DNA from: JADKBO01 sp965230345
GTDB taxonomy: Bacteria > Bacteroidota > Bacteroidia > Chitinophagales > Saprospiraceae
DNA length: 64,000 bases
Direction of reading: 5' to 3'
NCBI GenBank assembly: GCA_965230345.1
Contig: CBDDKR010000002.1
Location: forward strand, 992,001-1,056,000
The position numbers were made by a program, and so were the translations under genes. The notes below the pieces were generated by a model. It was not told where the DNA came from. It ran no database searches and saw only the letters and a program-made list of their open reading frames with translations. Below, one piece after another: positions 9,627 to 20,400 of the stretch. Numbering within the stretch: position 1 is the first letter of the stretch; each line of letters starts with the position of its first letter.

Positions 9627-9634
9627 TAATTTTG
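9627..9634 (+). promoter_or_regulatory. candidate Bacteroidota -7 element
   Basis: TAATTTTG matches the TAnnTTTG -7 consensus used by the main Bacteroidota sigma factor and lies 30 nt before the ATG of the thioredoxin-like gene, in a divergent 132-bp gap. No TTG at the expected -33 distance is evident, so only half the promoter is supported. Confidence 0.4.
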
Positions 9635-9664
9635 TAGAATTGTAGATAAATAAAAATAAAAAAC

Positions 9665-10435
9665 ATGAAACACCTATTTACCCTACTCTTATTTTCCTTG
9701 TGTTCTATTGGCGTTTTTGCTCAATTCGGAACAGCAACAGACTTTACATTCAAAGACATAAAAGATGTAGAGCATAATTTATTCACTTATTTGGAACAAG
9801 ATAAAGTTGTCATAATTGATGTATCAACGACATGGTGTCCACCTTGTTGGTCGTTACACCAATCTCATGCCCTAAACAAAATATATGAAAAATATGGTCC
9901 TGATGGTACAGATCAAGTCAGAGTACTATTTTATGAAGGTGACGCTACGACAACACTAGCTGACTTACAGGGTTCGGGGTCAAATACATTGGGAGATTGG
10001 TTAACTGGAGTATTGTATCCTGTTGCTAATGAGTCTCCGTTATCATTGGATTTAAATAAATACGCACCTGAAGGTTTTCCTACTGTTTATGTAATCAAAC
10101 CAGATAAAAGTATTGTTGCAGACATGTGGAATTATTCTTATGATCAAATGGAAGACGTAATGGATGAAGTATTGGATACTCCTTCTTCTACCCATGCAAT
10201 ATTGGCTAATGATATTAAGATAAGTCCAAATCCTAGTTCGGGTCCTTTCGAAATTGTTCATAAAGGATTGCAAGGTCAGATTCGTGTGTACAATACCATT
10301 GGTCAACTTGTTTTAGAACAAAAAATTAATGGGGACGCAACGAATTTTTCAAATATTTTGAAGCAAGGAACATATCAAGTTCAGATTATTACCGAATCAA
10401 AGGAGACTTTTACCTCTTCATTGGTAATTCAATAA
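9665..10435 (+). CDS. secreted thioredoxin-like protein with T9SS sorting domain
   Basis: 256-residue exported protein. The signal peptide ends at GVFAQ. A thioredoxin/AhpC-like domain (about 25-170) carries a CxxC in TTWCPPCWSLH (about 58-61), and the cis-Pro region is likely EGFPTVYVI. A T9SS type A sorting domain fills about 178-256, starting at ISPNPSSGPFEIVH. It therefore probably acts as a cell-surface or secreted thiol oxidoreductase or redox-fold adhesin; the partner is unknown. A terminator hairpin shared with the convergent kinase gene follows. Confidence 0.85.
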   Translation: MKHLFTLLLFSLCSIGVFAQFGTATDFTFKDIKDVEHNLFTYLEQDKVVIIDVSTTWCPPCWSLHQSHALNKIYEKYGPDGTDQVRVLFYEGDATTTLADLQGSGSNTLGDWLTGVLYPVANESPLSLDLNKYAPEGFPTVYVIKPDKSIVADMWNYSYDQMEDVMDEVLDTPSSTHAILANDIKISPNPSSGPFEIVHKGLQGQIRVYNTIGQLVLEQKINGDATNFSNILKQGTYQVQIITESKETFTSSLVIQ

Positions 10436-10492
10436 TATATGCAATAAAACCTCATTTATAGGGTTAATAAGAATATAATAAAAGCCTCTTAT

Positions 10493-10525
10493 GGGTATGG
10501 AGATCAATGGTCTTCATACCCTTTT
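10493..10525. terminator. intrinsic terminator between convergent genes
   Basis: An 11-bp stem (GGGTATGGAGA paired with TCTTCATACCC, one G-U pair) around a short loop is followed by TTTT on the plus strand and preceded by an A-rich stretch, so it may act in both directions. It lies between the ends of the thioredoxin-like gene and the hybrid kinase gene. Confidence 0.7.
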
Positions 10526-10531
10526 CATTTA

Positions 10532-13354
10532 TTATGAAAATTCACTTGGATTAACACCAAACCGTTCTCTGAATTTCTTAGTGAAGTAGCTTGCACTTTC
10601 AATTCCGACCGCTTGTCGTACTTCTGCAATAGTGCCAAACTGTTCTTTTTTCAACAAATGATATGCTTTTTGAAGTCTGATTTCAAGGATAAACTTTACA
10701 GGGCTTAATCCAGTTACATGTTTTATTATTCTGGCAAGATTTCTTTGGCTATAAGCCAATTCGTCAGCAATGTCTTGAACACGCATTGCAGGATCATCAA
10801 TATTAGAGATCACGTAACTTTCAGCTTTTTTAAGAAGGGCTGTTTCGTGTTTGTCTTCTGTTCCAATAACTTGATCAATTTCTGCCAATTCCGAACTTCT
10901 AGAGATCTTGTTGGTTATTAAGTTGTATACTCTTGCCAAGTATTCATTTTGATTAAACGGTTTTGTGATGTAGTCGTGTACACCAAGTTGAAACCCTTTA
11001 ATTTTATCTTCCTCCATGATTTTAGCGGATAAGAAGATAAATGGAGTACGATCATTGGGTAAAATTTCGTTGATTTTGGACTTTAAGGTAAATCCATCCA
11101 TCTTTGGCATCATAACGTCACATGAGATCAAATCAAATTTAGACTTTTGAATTACCTTCATTGCTTCGTATCCGTCATTAGCTGTGGTTATGTTAAAGTG
11201 TTCTTCTAAAATGTTTTCGATATACCATCTCATTTCTTCATTATCGTCAACCACTAGTACACTGGGTTTAGCACCATTGATCAATAATGGTTTATAATCT
11301 ACGAACTTGTCTTGAGTAAGTAAAACATCTTTATTAACGTCTTCACCAATTTTAAAAGACGTAGGAAGTTTCAAAGAAAAAGTGCTCCCTTGACCTTCTT
11401 GACTTTCTAAGGCTAAAGAACCGCTTAATTTTTCAGCTAAAGAATGCGATGTTGCTAAGCCAATGCCTGTTCCTATTTCTTTTTGACTGGATTTGGCTTG
11501 ATAAAATTTATCAAAAATGAATTTTTTATCTTCCTCAGAAATGCCTTGTCCATTGTCTTTAATTGCAATTTCGATGGCATCGTTAGATTTGCTCAACAAT
11601 AAAGTGACTTTTCCTCCTTCCTCTGAGAATTTAATAGCATTGCTGATTAGATTATTGAGGATTATTTCCAAGTGTTTTACATCTACATGACCCAAGATCT
11701 TTTCATCAAGTTCGCTTTCAAAGTCAAGTTGAACTCTATAATCATAAGCCATGGATTCAAAGGAAAGAAAGATTTTCTTGGTTACTCTTACTAAAGGTAT
11801 CCATTGAGGATCGATGTCTATTTTACCATGTTGAATTTTTGATAAATCTAAAATCTCGTTAATCATGGATAAGAGTTTTTCCCCATTATTTTTGGCAATT
11901 GAAAGAAGGCCAACTTTTTCTTTTTCTTTGACATCATCCAAGAGTCGATCTATAGGTCCATTAATTAAGGTTAATGGTGTACGTAATTCATGAGTAATTG
12001 AAGTAAAAAAGTCGTTTTTCAAGGCATCTAATTCTTTGTATTTCTGTTTTTCAATTTGCTCGAATTCTAACTTGTTTTTGATTTCTTGTTTTTTTCTTTT
12101 TTGCCTTTCATTGTACCAAAGAAAGGAACTAAGGATTAAGATTAACAAGATTGCTCCTCCAAAGAGCAACTTTCTACGATTTGCCTTTTGATTGAGAATT
12201 TCGATTTTGTTAAGTGCTATTTGTTCATCTTTTAGTTTAGTTTGATACTTTGCATCAGCGTCCGTTCTAAGTGTGTTTAACTCATCATTATAAAGGCTAT
12301 CGTGAACCTCAAAAAAGTGCTCAAGATAATAAAGAGAGCTATCAGCGTTATTTTTTAATTTGAAAGCTTCGTAAAGGGAATAATAAGAGTCTGATAACTC
12401 TCGAATATGTCCAAGTTCTAAGGTCTTTAATTTTGCTTTATGACCAAAGAGTAATCCCTTATCAGGATCACCCAATTTTGTATATAATTTAGCCAAGTTA
12501 CCATAGATATCGCCTTTAATGTATTCAGTTTGTGTTTCATTGGCATATTTTTGGGCGAGTAATAGGTATTTTTCTGAAAGTTCATAATCAATTGAATCAG
12601 CAAAGAAGAAACCACCAAGATTACAGTATATGTTGGGGAGGGCACGAATGTGATTTACCTTTAAAGATAATTCTTCCGCTTCTTGTAGTCTTTTGTATTT
12701 GTCAAAGTCTTCATCAACTAAATAAATATTAACAAGGGAGCTAATAACATTGATCGAATCCTTATGACCTTTAAATATTTGGTATGCATCTGTAAAATAC
12801 TCTTCGGCTTGAGCAAGGTCACCTTTTTCCCAATGTAGAGATCCTATATTATTCTTGATATAAGCAATACTCAATGAATCACCCTCTTTATGAGCCAGAC
12901 CTAAAGCTTTATATCCATATTCTAAGGCCTTGTTGAAATCACTTTTGTATTGGTATGCCGTACCAACTAAATTATAAATGTTACTTAAGAAGTCCATTTT
13001 ATGTAACCCTTTGCTTCGTTCTAATGACTGAACCGAATAATAAAGACTACTGTCCATATTACCCATGTGAAAAAAACCTGCACCAATCATGTATAAGGTT
13101 TTTACTTCTCGTTCGAGATCTTTAGTATGTATGGACGATTTCCAACCATCTTTGGCGGCTTGAATGCCTTTAGGGATGTCAAAAGAATAATAATGTCCGG
13201 ATAATTCCAACATGTTTTTGGCAAATAGAGTGTCGGTCTTTGGGTTGAGTGAATCGTTTGCTTTGAGAAGACTATCTATTTTCTGTTCCACGATTTGACC
13301 AATCCCATTTGGTATACACCAAAGAAAGGAAAAAAGAAGCAATAGGTGTTTCAT
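10532..13354 (-). CDS. hybrid two-component system protein: TPR sensor, histidine kinase, receiver, AraC output
   Basis: A 940-residue one-protein signalling system. After a signal peptide (cleaved near IGQ), TPR repeats (about 30-350) form the periplasmic sensor. One membrane helix (about 393-412) and a coiled coil lead to HisKA (HELRTPLTLI, phospho-His near 455), HATPase (NNLISNAIKFSE; DNGQGISEE) and a receiver (VVDDNEEMR; phospho-Asp in CDVMMPKMDG). It ends in an AraC DNA-binding domain (about 850-940). Family knowledge: such hybrid proteins often control adjacent surface or carbohydrate genes. It is divergent from the giant fibre gene at 13554, a plausible target. Confidence 0.93.
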   Translation of the reverse strand: MKHLLLLFSFLWCIPNGIGQIVEQKIDSLLKANDSLNPKTDTLFAKNMLELSGHYYSFDIPKGIQAAKDGWKSSIHTKDLEREVKTLYMIGAGFFHMGNMDSSLYYSVQSLERSKGLHKMDFLSNIYNLVGTAYQYKSDFNKALEYGYKALGLAHKEGDSLSIAYIKNNIGSLHWEKGDLAQAEEYFTDAYQIFKGHKDSINVISSLVNIYLVDEDFDKYKRLQEAEELSLKVNHIRALPNIYCNLGGFFFADSIDYELSEKYLLLAQKYANETQTEYIKGDIYGNLAKLYTKLGDPDKGLLFGHKAKLKTLELGHIRELSDSYYSLYEAFKLKNNADSSLYYLEHFFEVHDSLYNDELNTLRTDADAKYQTKLKDEQIALNKIEILNQKANRRKLLFGGAILLILILSSFLWYNERQKRKKQEIKNKLEFEQIEKQKYKELDALKNDFFTSITHELRTPLTLINGPIDRLLDDVKEKEKVGLLSIAKNNGEKLLSMINEILDLSKIQHGKIDIDPQWIPLVRVTKKIFLSFESMAYDYRVQLDFESELDEKILGHVDVKHLEIILNNLISNAIKFSEEGGKVTLLLSKSNDAIEIAIKDNGQGISEEDKKFIFDKFYQAKSSQKEIGTGIGLATSHSLAEKLSGSLALESQEGQGSTFSLKLPTSFKIGEDVNKDVLLTQDKFVDYKPLLINGAKPSVLVVDDNEEMRWYIENILEEHFNITTANDGYEAMKVIQKSKFDLISCDVMMPKMDGFTLKSKINEILPNDRTPFIFLSAKIMEEDKIKGFQLGVHDYITKPFNQNEYLARVYNLITNKISRSSELAEIDQVIGTEDKHETALLKKAESYVISNIDDPAMRVQDIADELAYSQRNLARIIKHVTGLSPVKFILEIRLQKAYHLLKKEQFGTIAEVRQAVGIESASYFTKKFRERFGVNPSEFS

Positions 13355-13521
13355 GGTGATAATATTGGTTTTTTAACTTTTGCTAAATTACTAAATAATT
13401 CAGATGAAGAAAACTCTTTTTTGAATAAAAAGATATTGCAATAAATAGTTGATAATCACGCTATTGTAAAAATGAGCAACACCTTGTCTTAAATGAGCAA
13501 TAGTCAAAAATGATCCTCATT

Positions 13522-13529
13522 TAGTTTTG
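13522..13529 (+). promoter_or_regulatory. candidate -7 element for the first fibre gene
   Basis: TAGTTTTG fits TAnnTTTG and lies 24 nt upstream of the ATG at 13554, in the 199-bp divergent gap shared with the hybrid kinase gene. There is no convincing -33 TTG at standard distance, which would fit an activator-dependent promoter but is weak evidence alone. Confidence 0.4.
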
Positions 13530-13553
13530 CTGACAGATAAAAAACTTAATATC

Positions 13554-16500
13554 ATGAAAGCAATTCGATTATTTATTTTTTTGGGAGTCATCGTCACTTC
13601 CATGCAATTGCAAGCACAGAATAACAATGTAGGTATAGGTACAACGACACCACATCCAAGTGCTGCATTAGACATTAGTTCATCCAATCAGGGAATTCTT
13701 ATTCCTAGAGTCGAACCAATAAGTGTTTCCAATCCCGCCAAGGGTTTGATGGTTTTTTCCAATAGTGATAGTTTGTTCTATTACTATGATGGAGGTTCTT
13801 GGAATAAGATACAACATGGGGCTGACTCTTTAGACCATTTATTGGATGTCATAGCGGATTATAATAAAAGAAATTTCATTTTTGGAGATGGGGGCATACA
13901 ATTGAGTCCAATGGCGGAAAGAAACCTTGGTATTGGTACAGCTTCATTACTTTATAATACAGATGGCTCTTATAATGTTGGTATAGGGCACAGTTCGTTG
14001 ACCTCTAACCTAACCGGATGGGATAATACAGCTGTAGGTACTCACGCCATGCATACCACAGAAACGGGTAATAAGAATACGGCAATTGGAAATGAGGCAC
14101 TTTTTAGTCTTGAGGATGCGAATAGAAATGTAGGTATTGGTGCAAATGCTGGAACATATCTAATTGAAGGAGATAGCAACACTCTGGTGGGTTATGGAGC
14201 TGGAGCTTTCAATGCCAATTTCTCGTCCAGTGGATGTGTCAAAATAGGATATGAGGCAGGGGCACTAGATACTACTAACAACAAGCTATTTATTGATAAT
14301 TCTAATACGCAAAACCCTTTAATTTGGGGTGATTTTGATCAAGACATTGTCAATATTACGGGTCAATTGAAGATAAATAATAATTATGCTTTTCCACTTA
14401 ATGATGGTTACGCCAATGGCGTATTGACAACTGACGGATCAGGAAATTTACACTGGGGATATATGTTGATTATTGACTCTTTGAAACGTTTGAATGATGT
14501 AAGTACCAATTACAACATGGGTAATATGTTATTAGGTAATGGTAACGTAACAATTACAACAGGAACAAATAATGTGTCTCTCGGAAAAAATAATTTTTAT
14601 AGATTAACTTCTGGTTATATGAATACCGCTCTTGGACATGAGAGCCAATATTTTACTGACACAGGATACAAAAACACATCAATTGGCTCTGCGAGTATGA
14701 GAGACAACAACGGAGGCCATAATAATGTAGCGTTAGGCTCCCAAGCTCTTCATAATATTGATAATGGATACGGAAACGTAGCCATAGGATCAGATGCTGG
14801 TATGACAATGTCAAACGGAGACAAAAATGTACTCATTGGTAATAATGCAGGAAACTATTCTTCTGCATCACACTCTATGAATGGTTGTATTAAGATTGGA
14901 TTTGAAGCAGGAAGATCAGATTCCACAGACAATAAGTTATATATAGAAAATTCAGATAGCGCCTTCCCTCTTATCTATGGAGATTTTTTAAATGATTCCA
15001 TTAAAATAAATGGAACACTGAGTATAAATGACGAATACTCATTCCCAAAATTCGATGGAGTCAATAATCAGCAAATAGTAACAAATGGCAATGGTGACTT
15101 GGTATGGATGGATGTCAGTACGGTAGATTCATTAGATAACCTTGGAGATGTTTATGCAGATGAAATAAATAACAACTATTTTATTGGCAAAAATAATCCA
15201 AGTATTACAACAGGTACAGGAAATCTGGCAATAGGGTTAAATGCTCTTAATAGTGCAAACACATCAATTCATAATATAGCTATTGGCACATTAAGTCAAG
15301 AAAATACAACCACAGGAAACCATAATGTTTCAATGGGTGTATTTTCTATGAAAGACAATGTTTCAGGAGAGCGAAACACCGCCATCGGAAATCAGGCAAT
15401 GCACAGCAATAAATCAGGCAATCGTAATGCTATTTTTGGTAGCAATGCTGCTCTTAATATGATAGGAGGTAGTGATAATACCTTTTTGGGTTGCGATGCA
15501 GGAAATTATTCTGGTTCTCATACGACAATTGGATGTGTTAAAATTGGTCATAGGGCAGGAGCTCTGGATACCTTAAACCATAGACTATACATTGAAAATA
15601 CCGATAGTAATGAGCCATTAATTTATGGAGATTTTGCAAATGATACGGTCAAAATTTTTGGTACTCTAAATATAAACAACCAATACTCATTCCCCAAAAT
15701 GGACGGTATGAGTAATACGACCTTAGTCACTGATGGAAATGGTGAGTTATCTTGGTCTAGTTTTAGTATTGTTGATTCATTGGGTCAACTAAAAGATACA
15801 CATATTGATCACTCAAAAGAGAACTTTATTCTGGGACATAAAGGATACAGTATTACGACAGGAACAGGGAATTTGTCTGTAGGTCAGGAAAGCTTATGGA
15901 ATGTACAATCAGGGGAAGATAATGTTGCAATCGGAGTCTTAAGCCAATTTTCAACTTCTACTGGTATTCGAAACGTTTCAGTTGGTCATGCATCTATGCG
16001 TTACAATAGTGGGGGTTCTCGGAATGTTTCTCTTGGTTTTCAAAGTTTAATTAATAATTCCAATGGCAACGACAATGTTGTAATAGGCAATGACGCTTGC
16101 GTATTAATGCAAAATGGTGAAAAGAACGTTATCATAGGAAGTGGTGCTGGTACGTATAATGATTTCCATTCTACTAGTGGATGTGTCAAAATAGGTTATG
16201 ATGCAGGATCTCAGGACACTATGGATAATCGATTATACATCCAGAACTCTAGCTACGATGAGCCATTAATTTATGGAGATTTTGCAGGAGATTCTTTGGT
16301 TTTTACTGGTAAAGTTATTATCAATAGTACGGATAACAATGATAAAGATTTTTACTTTTCAGATCATTTAAATGAACCATCCTTAGAAACGACCCAAGCC
16401 AATTATGGTTACATTGGTAATGATGGAGGACACCTTTACAAGATATACTCAAATTATTATTATGCTGGTGGAGCGTCAAATTATTTGACTTATTCGGATC

Positions 16501-16835
16501 AGCGAATCAAAGAGAATATTAAGCCTCTTAAAGATGCTAAAGAAAAACTTCTCATGCTTAATCCTGTCTCTTACGACTTAAAAGTAGATCACTATCAAAA
16601 GTTTGAAAATAAGATAGATCCAGAAAAGGGAAGGTTGGATAGGAGAGGCTTTATTGCTCAGGAATTGGAAGAGGTATACCCCAACCTTGTACAAGATGAT
16701 GAATCTGGCTTGAAAGCTGTTTCATATCAAGGACTAATACCAGAAATGGTCGCAGTTATTAAGGATCAGCAAAAGCAAATCGACAAATTAGAAGAACAAA
16801 TAACCCTTCTTTATAAATTATTAGAGCAAAAATAA
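13554..16835 (+). CDS. giant fibre/adhesin with YadA-head-like repeats and S74 intramolecular chaperone
   Basis: 1093-residue exported protein. ATG 13554 is chosen because the signal peptide (MKAIRLFIFLGVIVTSMQLQ) follows directly; the TTG at 13527 is rejected. The body holds four modules of roughly 210-220 residues. Each has YadA-head-like beta-roll repeats of the pattern NTAIGNEAL/NVGIGANAG, a GCVKIGYEAG segment, and a linker ending FPxxDG...DGNGxLxW. The C-terminus is an S74 endosialidase-type chaperone (YSDQRIKENIKPL...FIAQELEEVYP) with a coiled-coil tail. S74 domains trimerise fibres and usually cleave themselves near the Ser-Asp. No T9SS domain is seen. It is probably a trimeric surface fibre. 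Confidence 0.88.
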   Translation: MKAIRLFIFLGVIVTSMQLQAQNNNVGIGTTTPHPSAALDISSSNQGILIPRVEPISVSNPAKGLMVFSNSDSLFYYYDGGSWNKIQHGADSLDHLLDVIADYNKRNFIFGDGGIQLSPMAERNLGIGTASLLYNTDGSYNVGIGHSSLTSNLTGWDNTAVGTHAMHTTETGNKNTAIGNEALFSLEDANRNVGIGANAGTYLIEGDSNTLVGYGAGAFNANFSSSGCVKIGYEAGALDTTNNKLFIDNSNTQNPLIWGDFDQDIVNITGQLKINNNYAFPLNDGYANGVLTTDGSGNLHWGYMLIIDSLKRLNDVSTNYNMGNMLLGNGNVTITTGTNNVSLGKNNFYRLTSGYMNTALGHESQYFTDTGYKNTSIGSASMRDNNGGHNNVALGSQALHNIDNGYGNVAIGSDAGMTMSNGDKNVLIGNNAGNYSSASHSMNGCIKIGFEAGRSDSTDNKLYIENSDSAFPLIYGDFLNDSIKINGTLSINDEYSFPKFDGVNNQQIVTNGNGDLVWMDVSTVDSLDNLGDVYADEINNNYFIGKNNPSITTGTGNLAIGLNALNSANTSIHNIAIGTLSQENTTTGNHNVSMGVFSMKDNVSGERNTAIGNQAMHSNKSGNRNAIFGSNAALNMIGGSDNTFLGCDAGNYSGSHTTIGCVKIGHRAGALDTLNHRLYIENTDSNEPLIYGDFANDTVKIFGTLNINNQYSFPKMDGMSNTTLVTDGNGELSWSSFSIVDSLGQLKDTHIDHSKENFILGHKGYSITTGTGNLSVGQESLWNVQSGEDNVAIGVLSQFSTSTGIRNVSVGHASMRYNSGGSRNVSLGFQSLINNSNGNDNVVIGNDACVLMQNGEKNVIIGSGAGTYNDFHSTSGCVKIGYDAGSQDTMDNRLYIQNSSYDEPLIYGDFAGDSLVFTGKVIINSTDNNDKDFYFSDHLNEPSLETTQANYGYIGNDGGHLYKIYSNYYYAGGASNYLTYSDQRIKENIKPLKDAKEKLLMLNPVSYDLKVDHYQKFENKIDPEKGRLDRRGFIAQELEEVYPNLVQDDESGLKAVSYQGLIPEMVAVIKDQQKQIDKLEEQITLLYKLLEQK

Positions 16836-16869
16836 ATATGTGAAGTAATTCACAGTATTGCTTTCGGTT

Positions 16870-16895
16870 CCTCCTCTTTCGAGAGGAGGGTTTTT
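16870..16895 (+). terminator. intrinsic terminator after the first fibre gene
   Basis: A perfect 8-bp GC-rich stem (CCTCCTCT / AGAGGAGG) closed by a TTCG tetraloop is followed by GTTTTT. It lies 35 nt after the fibre stop codon and should uncouple the fibre from the next gene. Confidence 0.88.
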
Positions 16896-16952
16896 CCTAC
16901 TCAAAGTGATTATTAGATAAATCAATAATTACTCCTATTAAAACAATTAATT

Positions 16953-17405
16953 ATGAAACAAATGTTGACTACAGCAGTTGTCATACTGCTATCGGGATAT
17001 GCTATGGCTCAATCTTTAGACCGATATGTAATTGGTGCAGGTGGCTCCCATACCAATAATCAACTTCAATGGACTCTTGGAGAGTTTTCTGTAGAGAACA
17101 ATTTGGTAAATGGCTACGAACTGAACGAAGGATTTCATCAAGGAAAATTGATCATTTCTTCCCTCGCACCTACTAGAATAATGGATATAAAGGTGTACCC
17201 TAATCCAACGACTTCGATGGTATTCATTTCTGATAATTCATCCAAGAAAATTAGCTATGAAATATCTAATAACGCAGGGCAGATGATCAAATGGGGCAAT
17301 TACGAACCCATCGATTTTTCAATCTATCCAAATGGAATCTATTTCATTAAGGTCTTTGTAGAAGATCAATTTGTTCAAACTTTTAAAATCCTCAAAAAGG
17401 ATTAA
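16953..17405 (+). CDS. small secreted protein with T9SS sorting domain
   Basis: 150-residue exported protein with a signal peptide (MKQMLTTAVVILLSGYAMAQ). A short region of about 45 residues is rich in small polar residues (GAGGSHTNNQLQWTLGEFSV), and a T9SS type A sorting domain fills about residues 70-150 (KVYPNPTTSMVFISDN). It is essentially a mini-cargo with almost no passenger domain. It sits between the two S74 fibre genes, 27 nt before the second, so it may be an accessory or anchoring subunit of the fibre; that is inference. Confidence 0.78.
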   Translation: MKQMLTTAVVILLSGYAMAQSLDRYVIGAGGSHTNNQLQWTLGEFSVENNLVNGYELNEGFHQGKLIISSLAPTRIMDIKVYPNPTTSMVFISDNSSKKISYEISNNAGQMIKWGNYEPIDFSIYPNGIYFIKVFVEDQFVQTFKILKKD

Positions 17406-17432
17406 TTCAATCTATTCTAAAAAATATCAATC

Positions 17433-20400
17433 ATGAAAAATATATTCATACTATTCATATTATTGTGTTCATCCTTTTTATTTGGACAAACACCGTATTC
17501 ATTCAATTATCAAGGCGTTGTTAAAGATCAACAAGGCCTGGTACTTACCAATACTTCTGTAAGTGTTCGTTTTGTAATAAGAGAAAACTCGAGTACAGGT
17601 AATAACATTTATGAAGAAGATCATCAGGTAACGACTTCTTCTTCAGGAGTTTTTTCAGCGCAAGTAGGTACTGGAGTGACAATGGATGATTTGAGTCAAA
17701 TTAACTGGTCCAATGGTTCTTATTGGATGGAGGTATTTATGGACTTAAATGGCGGAAGCAATTATACAAGCTTTGGTGCTGCAGAATTGGTCTCAGTTCC
17801 TTTTGCTCTTCATGCACAAACAGTTGCTGATAAAGACGACGCCGACGCCGACCCAAATAATGAGTTACAGCAATTATCGTTTAATACATCATCAGGAGAG
17901 CTTGAAATCTCCAACGGAAATAAGATCAATTTGTCAAGCTTGAAAGACGGAGTGAACGATGCCGATGCTGACCCAACTAATGAGATCCAACAGATTTCCT
18001 TTGATGTTTCAAACAATACGTTGACACTAAGCAATGGAGGTCAAGTAGATTTGAGTACTTTAGACAATGATGGAGGAGGTAATAACAGTGGTACAGACGA
18101 TCAAGTACTGTCTTTGAGTGGCACTACATTGTCAATTGAAGATGGGAATTCCGTTGATTTATCGACGGTTCAAGACGGAGTGAATGATGCAGATGCTGAT
18201 CCAAGCAACGAAATCCAAAATTTGGCATTTGATCAATCATCTAAGGTGCTTAGTTTGACCAATGGTAATACGGTGGATCTAAGTAGCCTTGGTGGAACAG
18301 GGGGAGGCACAGACGATCAAGTACTTTCCTTGAGCGGTACTACATTATCAATTGAAGATGGGAATTCTGTTGATTTGACTGTTGTACAGGACGGTGTAGA
18401 TGATGCGGATTCAAATCCAACTAATGAGATCCAACAGATTTCCTTTGATGTTGCAAACAATACATTGACACTAAGCAATGGAGGTCAAGTGGATTTAAGT
18501 ACTTTAGACAATGATGGAGGAGGTAATAACAGTGGTACAGACGATCAAGTGCTTTCCTTGAGTGGCACTACATTGTCAATTGAAGATGGGAATTCCGTTG
18601 ATTTATCGACGGTTCAAGACGGAGTGAATGATGCGGATGCTGATCCAACTAACGAAATTCAACAAATTCAATTAAATGGATTGAACTTATCTATTACAGG
18701 AGGCAATACGCTTGACTTATCCAGCATTCAAGATGGAGTAGATGATGCGGATTCAAACCCAATGAATGAGTTGCAAGATTTAATGTTACAAAACAACAAA
18801 TTGTCGTTAACCAACTCAAATCAGGAGATTGATCTGTCTTACTTAGGTTCTCCATGGGTTTTAAATCCACAAACGAACGTTGCTTCTTTAGGAGGTGTTA
18901 GTCCAATTGCAAAAGTGGTCGATAATACCCACGAAATTCAAGTAAAAACAAATGAGATTTACATCAAAGATGACACAGAAAAGGTAACTTTTTTGGGAAA
19001 TCATTATGTTGCTTTTAATAATGAAATTCCAATTGGAAATGACGTAGTTGTTTATGAAAGAGTAGTTGATTTAGATGATGACTCATTGACATTCAGCAGC
19101 GTATTACAAAATGGCTTGGTCAGCGGTAGTTCTTCTTTTGGAAGAGAAAAGTTGAATTTCCAGAATCAAATAGCTAGTCAAAGTAATGAATCTTGCATGT
19201 CTCCGGATTACTTGTGTATGAAACAGAACGATGGGTTTACCTCACATGATTTACTGATGAGCAGTAGCGAAGTCTCTTTTGAGAGGCTAGGAGGAGGAAT
19301 GAGTTCTACCAAATTAGGGCTTGACAGCCTTTATATTGCAACACAGATCGGCCTGTTACATGGTGAAGAATTAACACTAAAAACGACAGGATTAGAATTT
19401 GATAATCTCTTTGGTAATGCGCTTTATAGCGAACGAGGAGTGCGATTACGTGATGGTGTATTTACTTCAGGTATTTTCGATAGAGTTACCTTATACCCTG
19501 ATGAATTTACTATGTATAATTCTACCAAATGGAAGACTTCATTCCTTGGTACGAATATGCAGCAAGAAGGAGAGTTAGCTATATATGGCAATGGTAATAA
19601 CCCGAACTTCTTATTTAGCAGTTCTTCAGCAGGTCCATTTGCAGAAGTTAACTATAATGCAAGTCCAAGGCTAGGAATTTGGGGTTTTGAGGAGTTTGGA
19701 TTAATAAATACGATGGGTAAGAATGGAAATGGCAATACATATGTAGGAACGGCAGTGATGCACAATAACCCAAATATGGGAGGAATGGGAGTAATGGACG
19801 ACTTCGGCGCAGTTCATGCTGGAATGGAAGTGGATGGTTTCGGTGAAGGATCTGTATTTACTACAGGGTGTCTAAAAGTAATTGATCATGCTGACAATGA
19901 TCTGTCATGCAGCAATGCTTATGGATATCAACTGTTTAATGGTAATGGAGGTGTTGTAGCACGAATTGGTAAGTCTTTTTTTAACGATCAAGAAGGAAAT
20001 GTAGAAATTGTTGCACCGAATAATACATACAATTTTTATGCGGGAGGATTTAGTCCATTTGCTACATCTCCAAATAAAGGGTACGCAGGTGTTTATGATA
20101 GTTTGGGAAATATGAAGGCGTCAATGTTTGTATCTGATAATGACCATGGTTACTTACACAGCAATAGACTGAATGTATCACAATCTTTAAATTTGGACCT
20201 CAATTACCCCATATCTACAGAACACGGAACTTTGGGTTTCTATATGTATAGAGCGGATAATTCAGCCTACAATTGGGAATTTCATGTTAATGATTCAGGA
20301 AATTTAGATGTTTATAGTAATTCTGGCATTGTAGGGTACTTTAGTGCAGTTAATGGAACATATATGGCTTTTTCTGATCGTAGATTAAAAAACAGCATTG

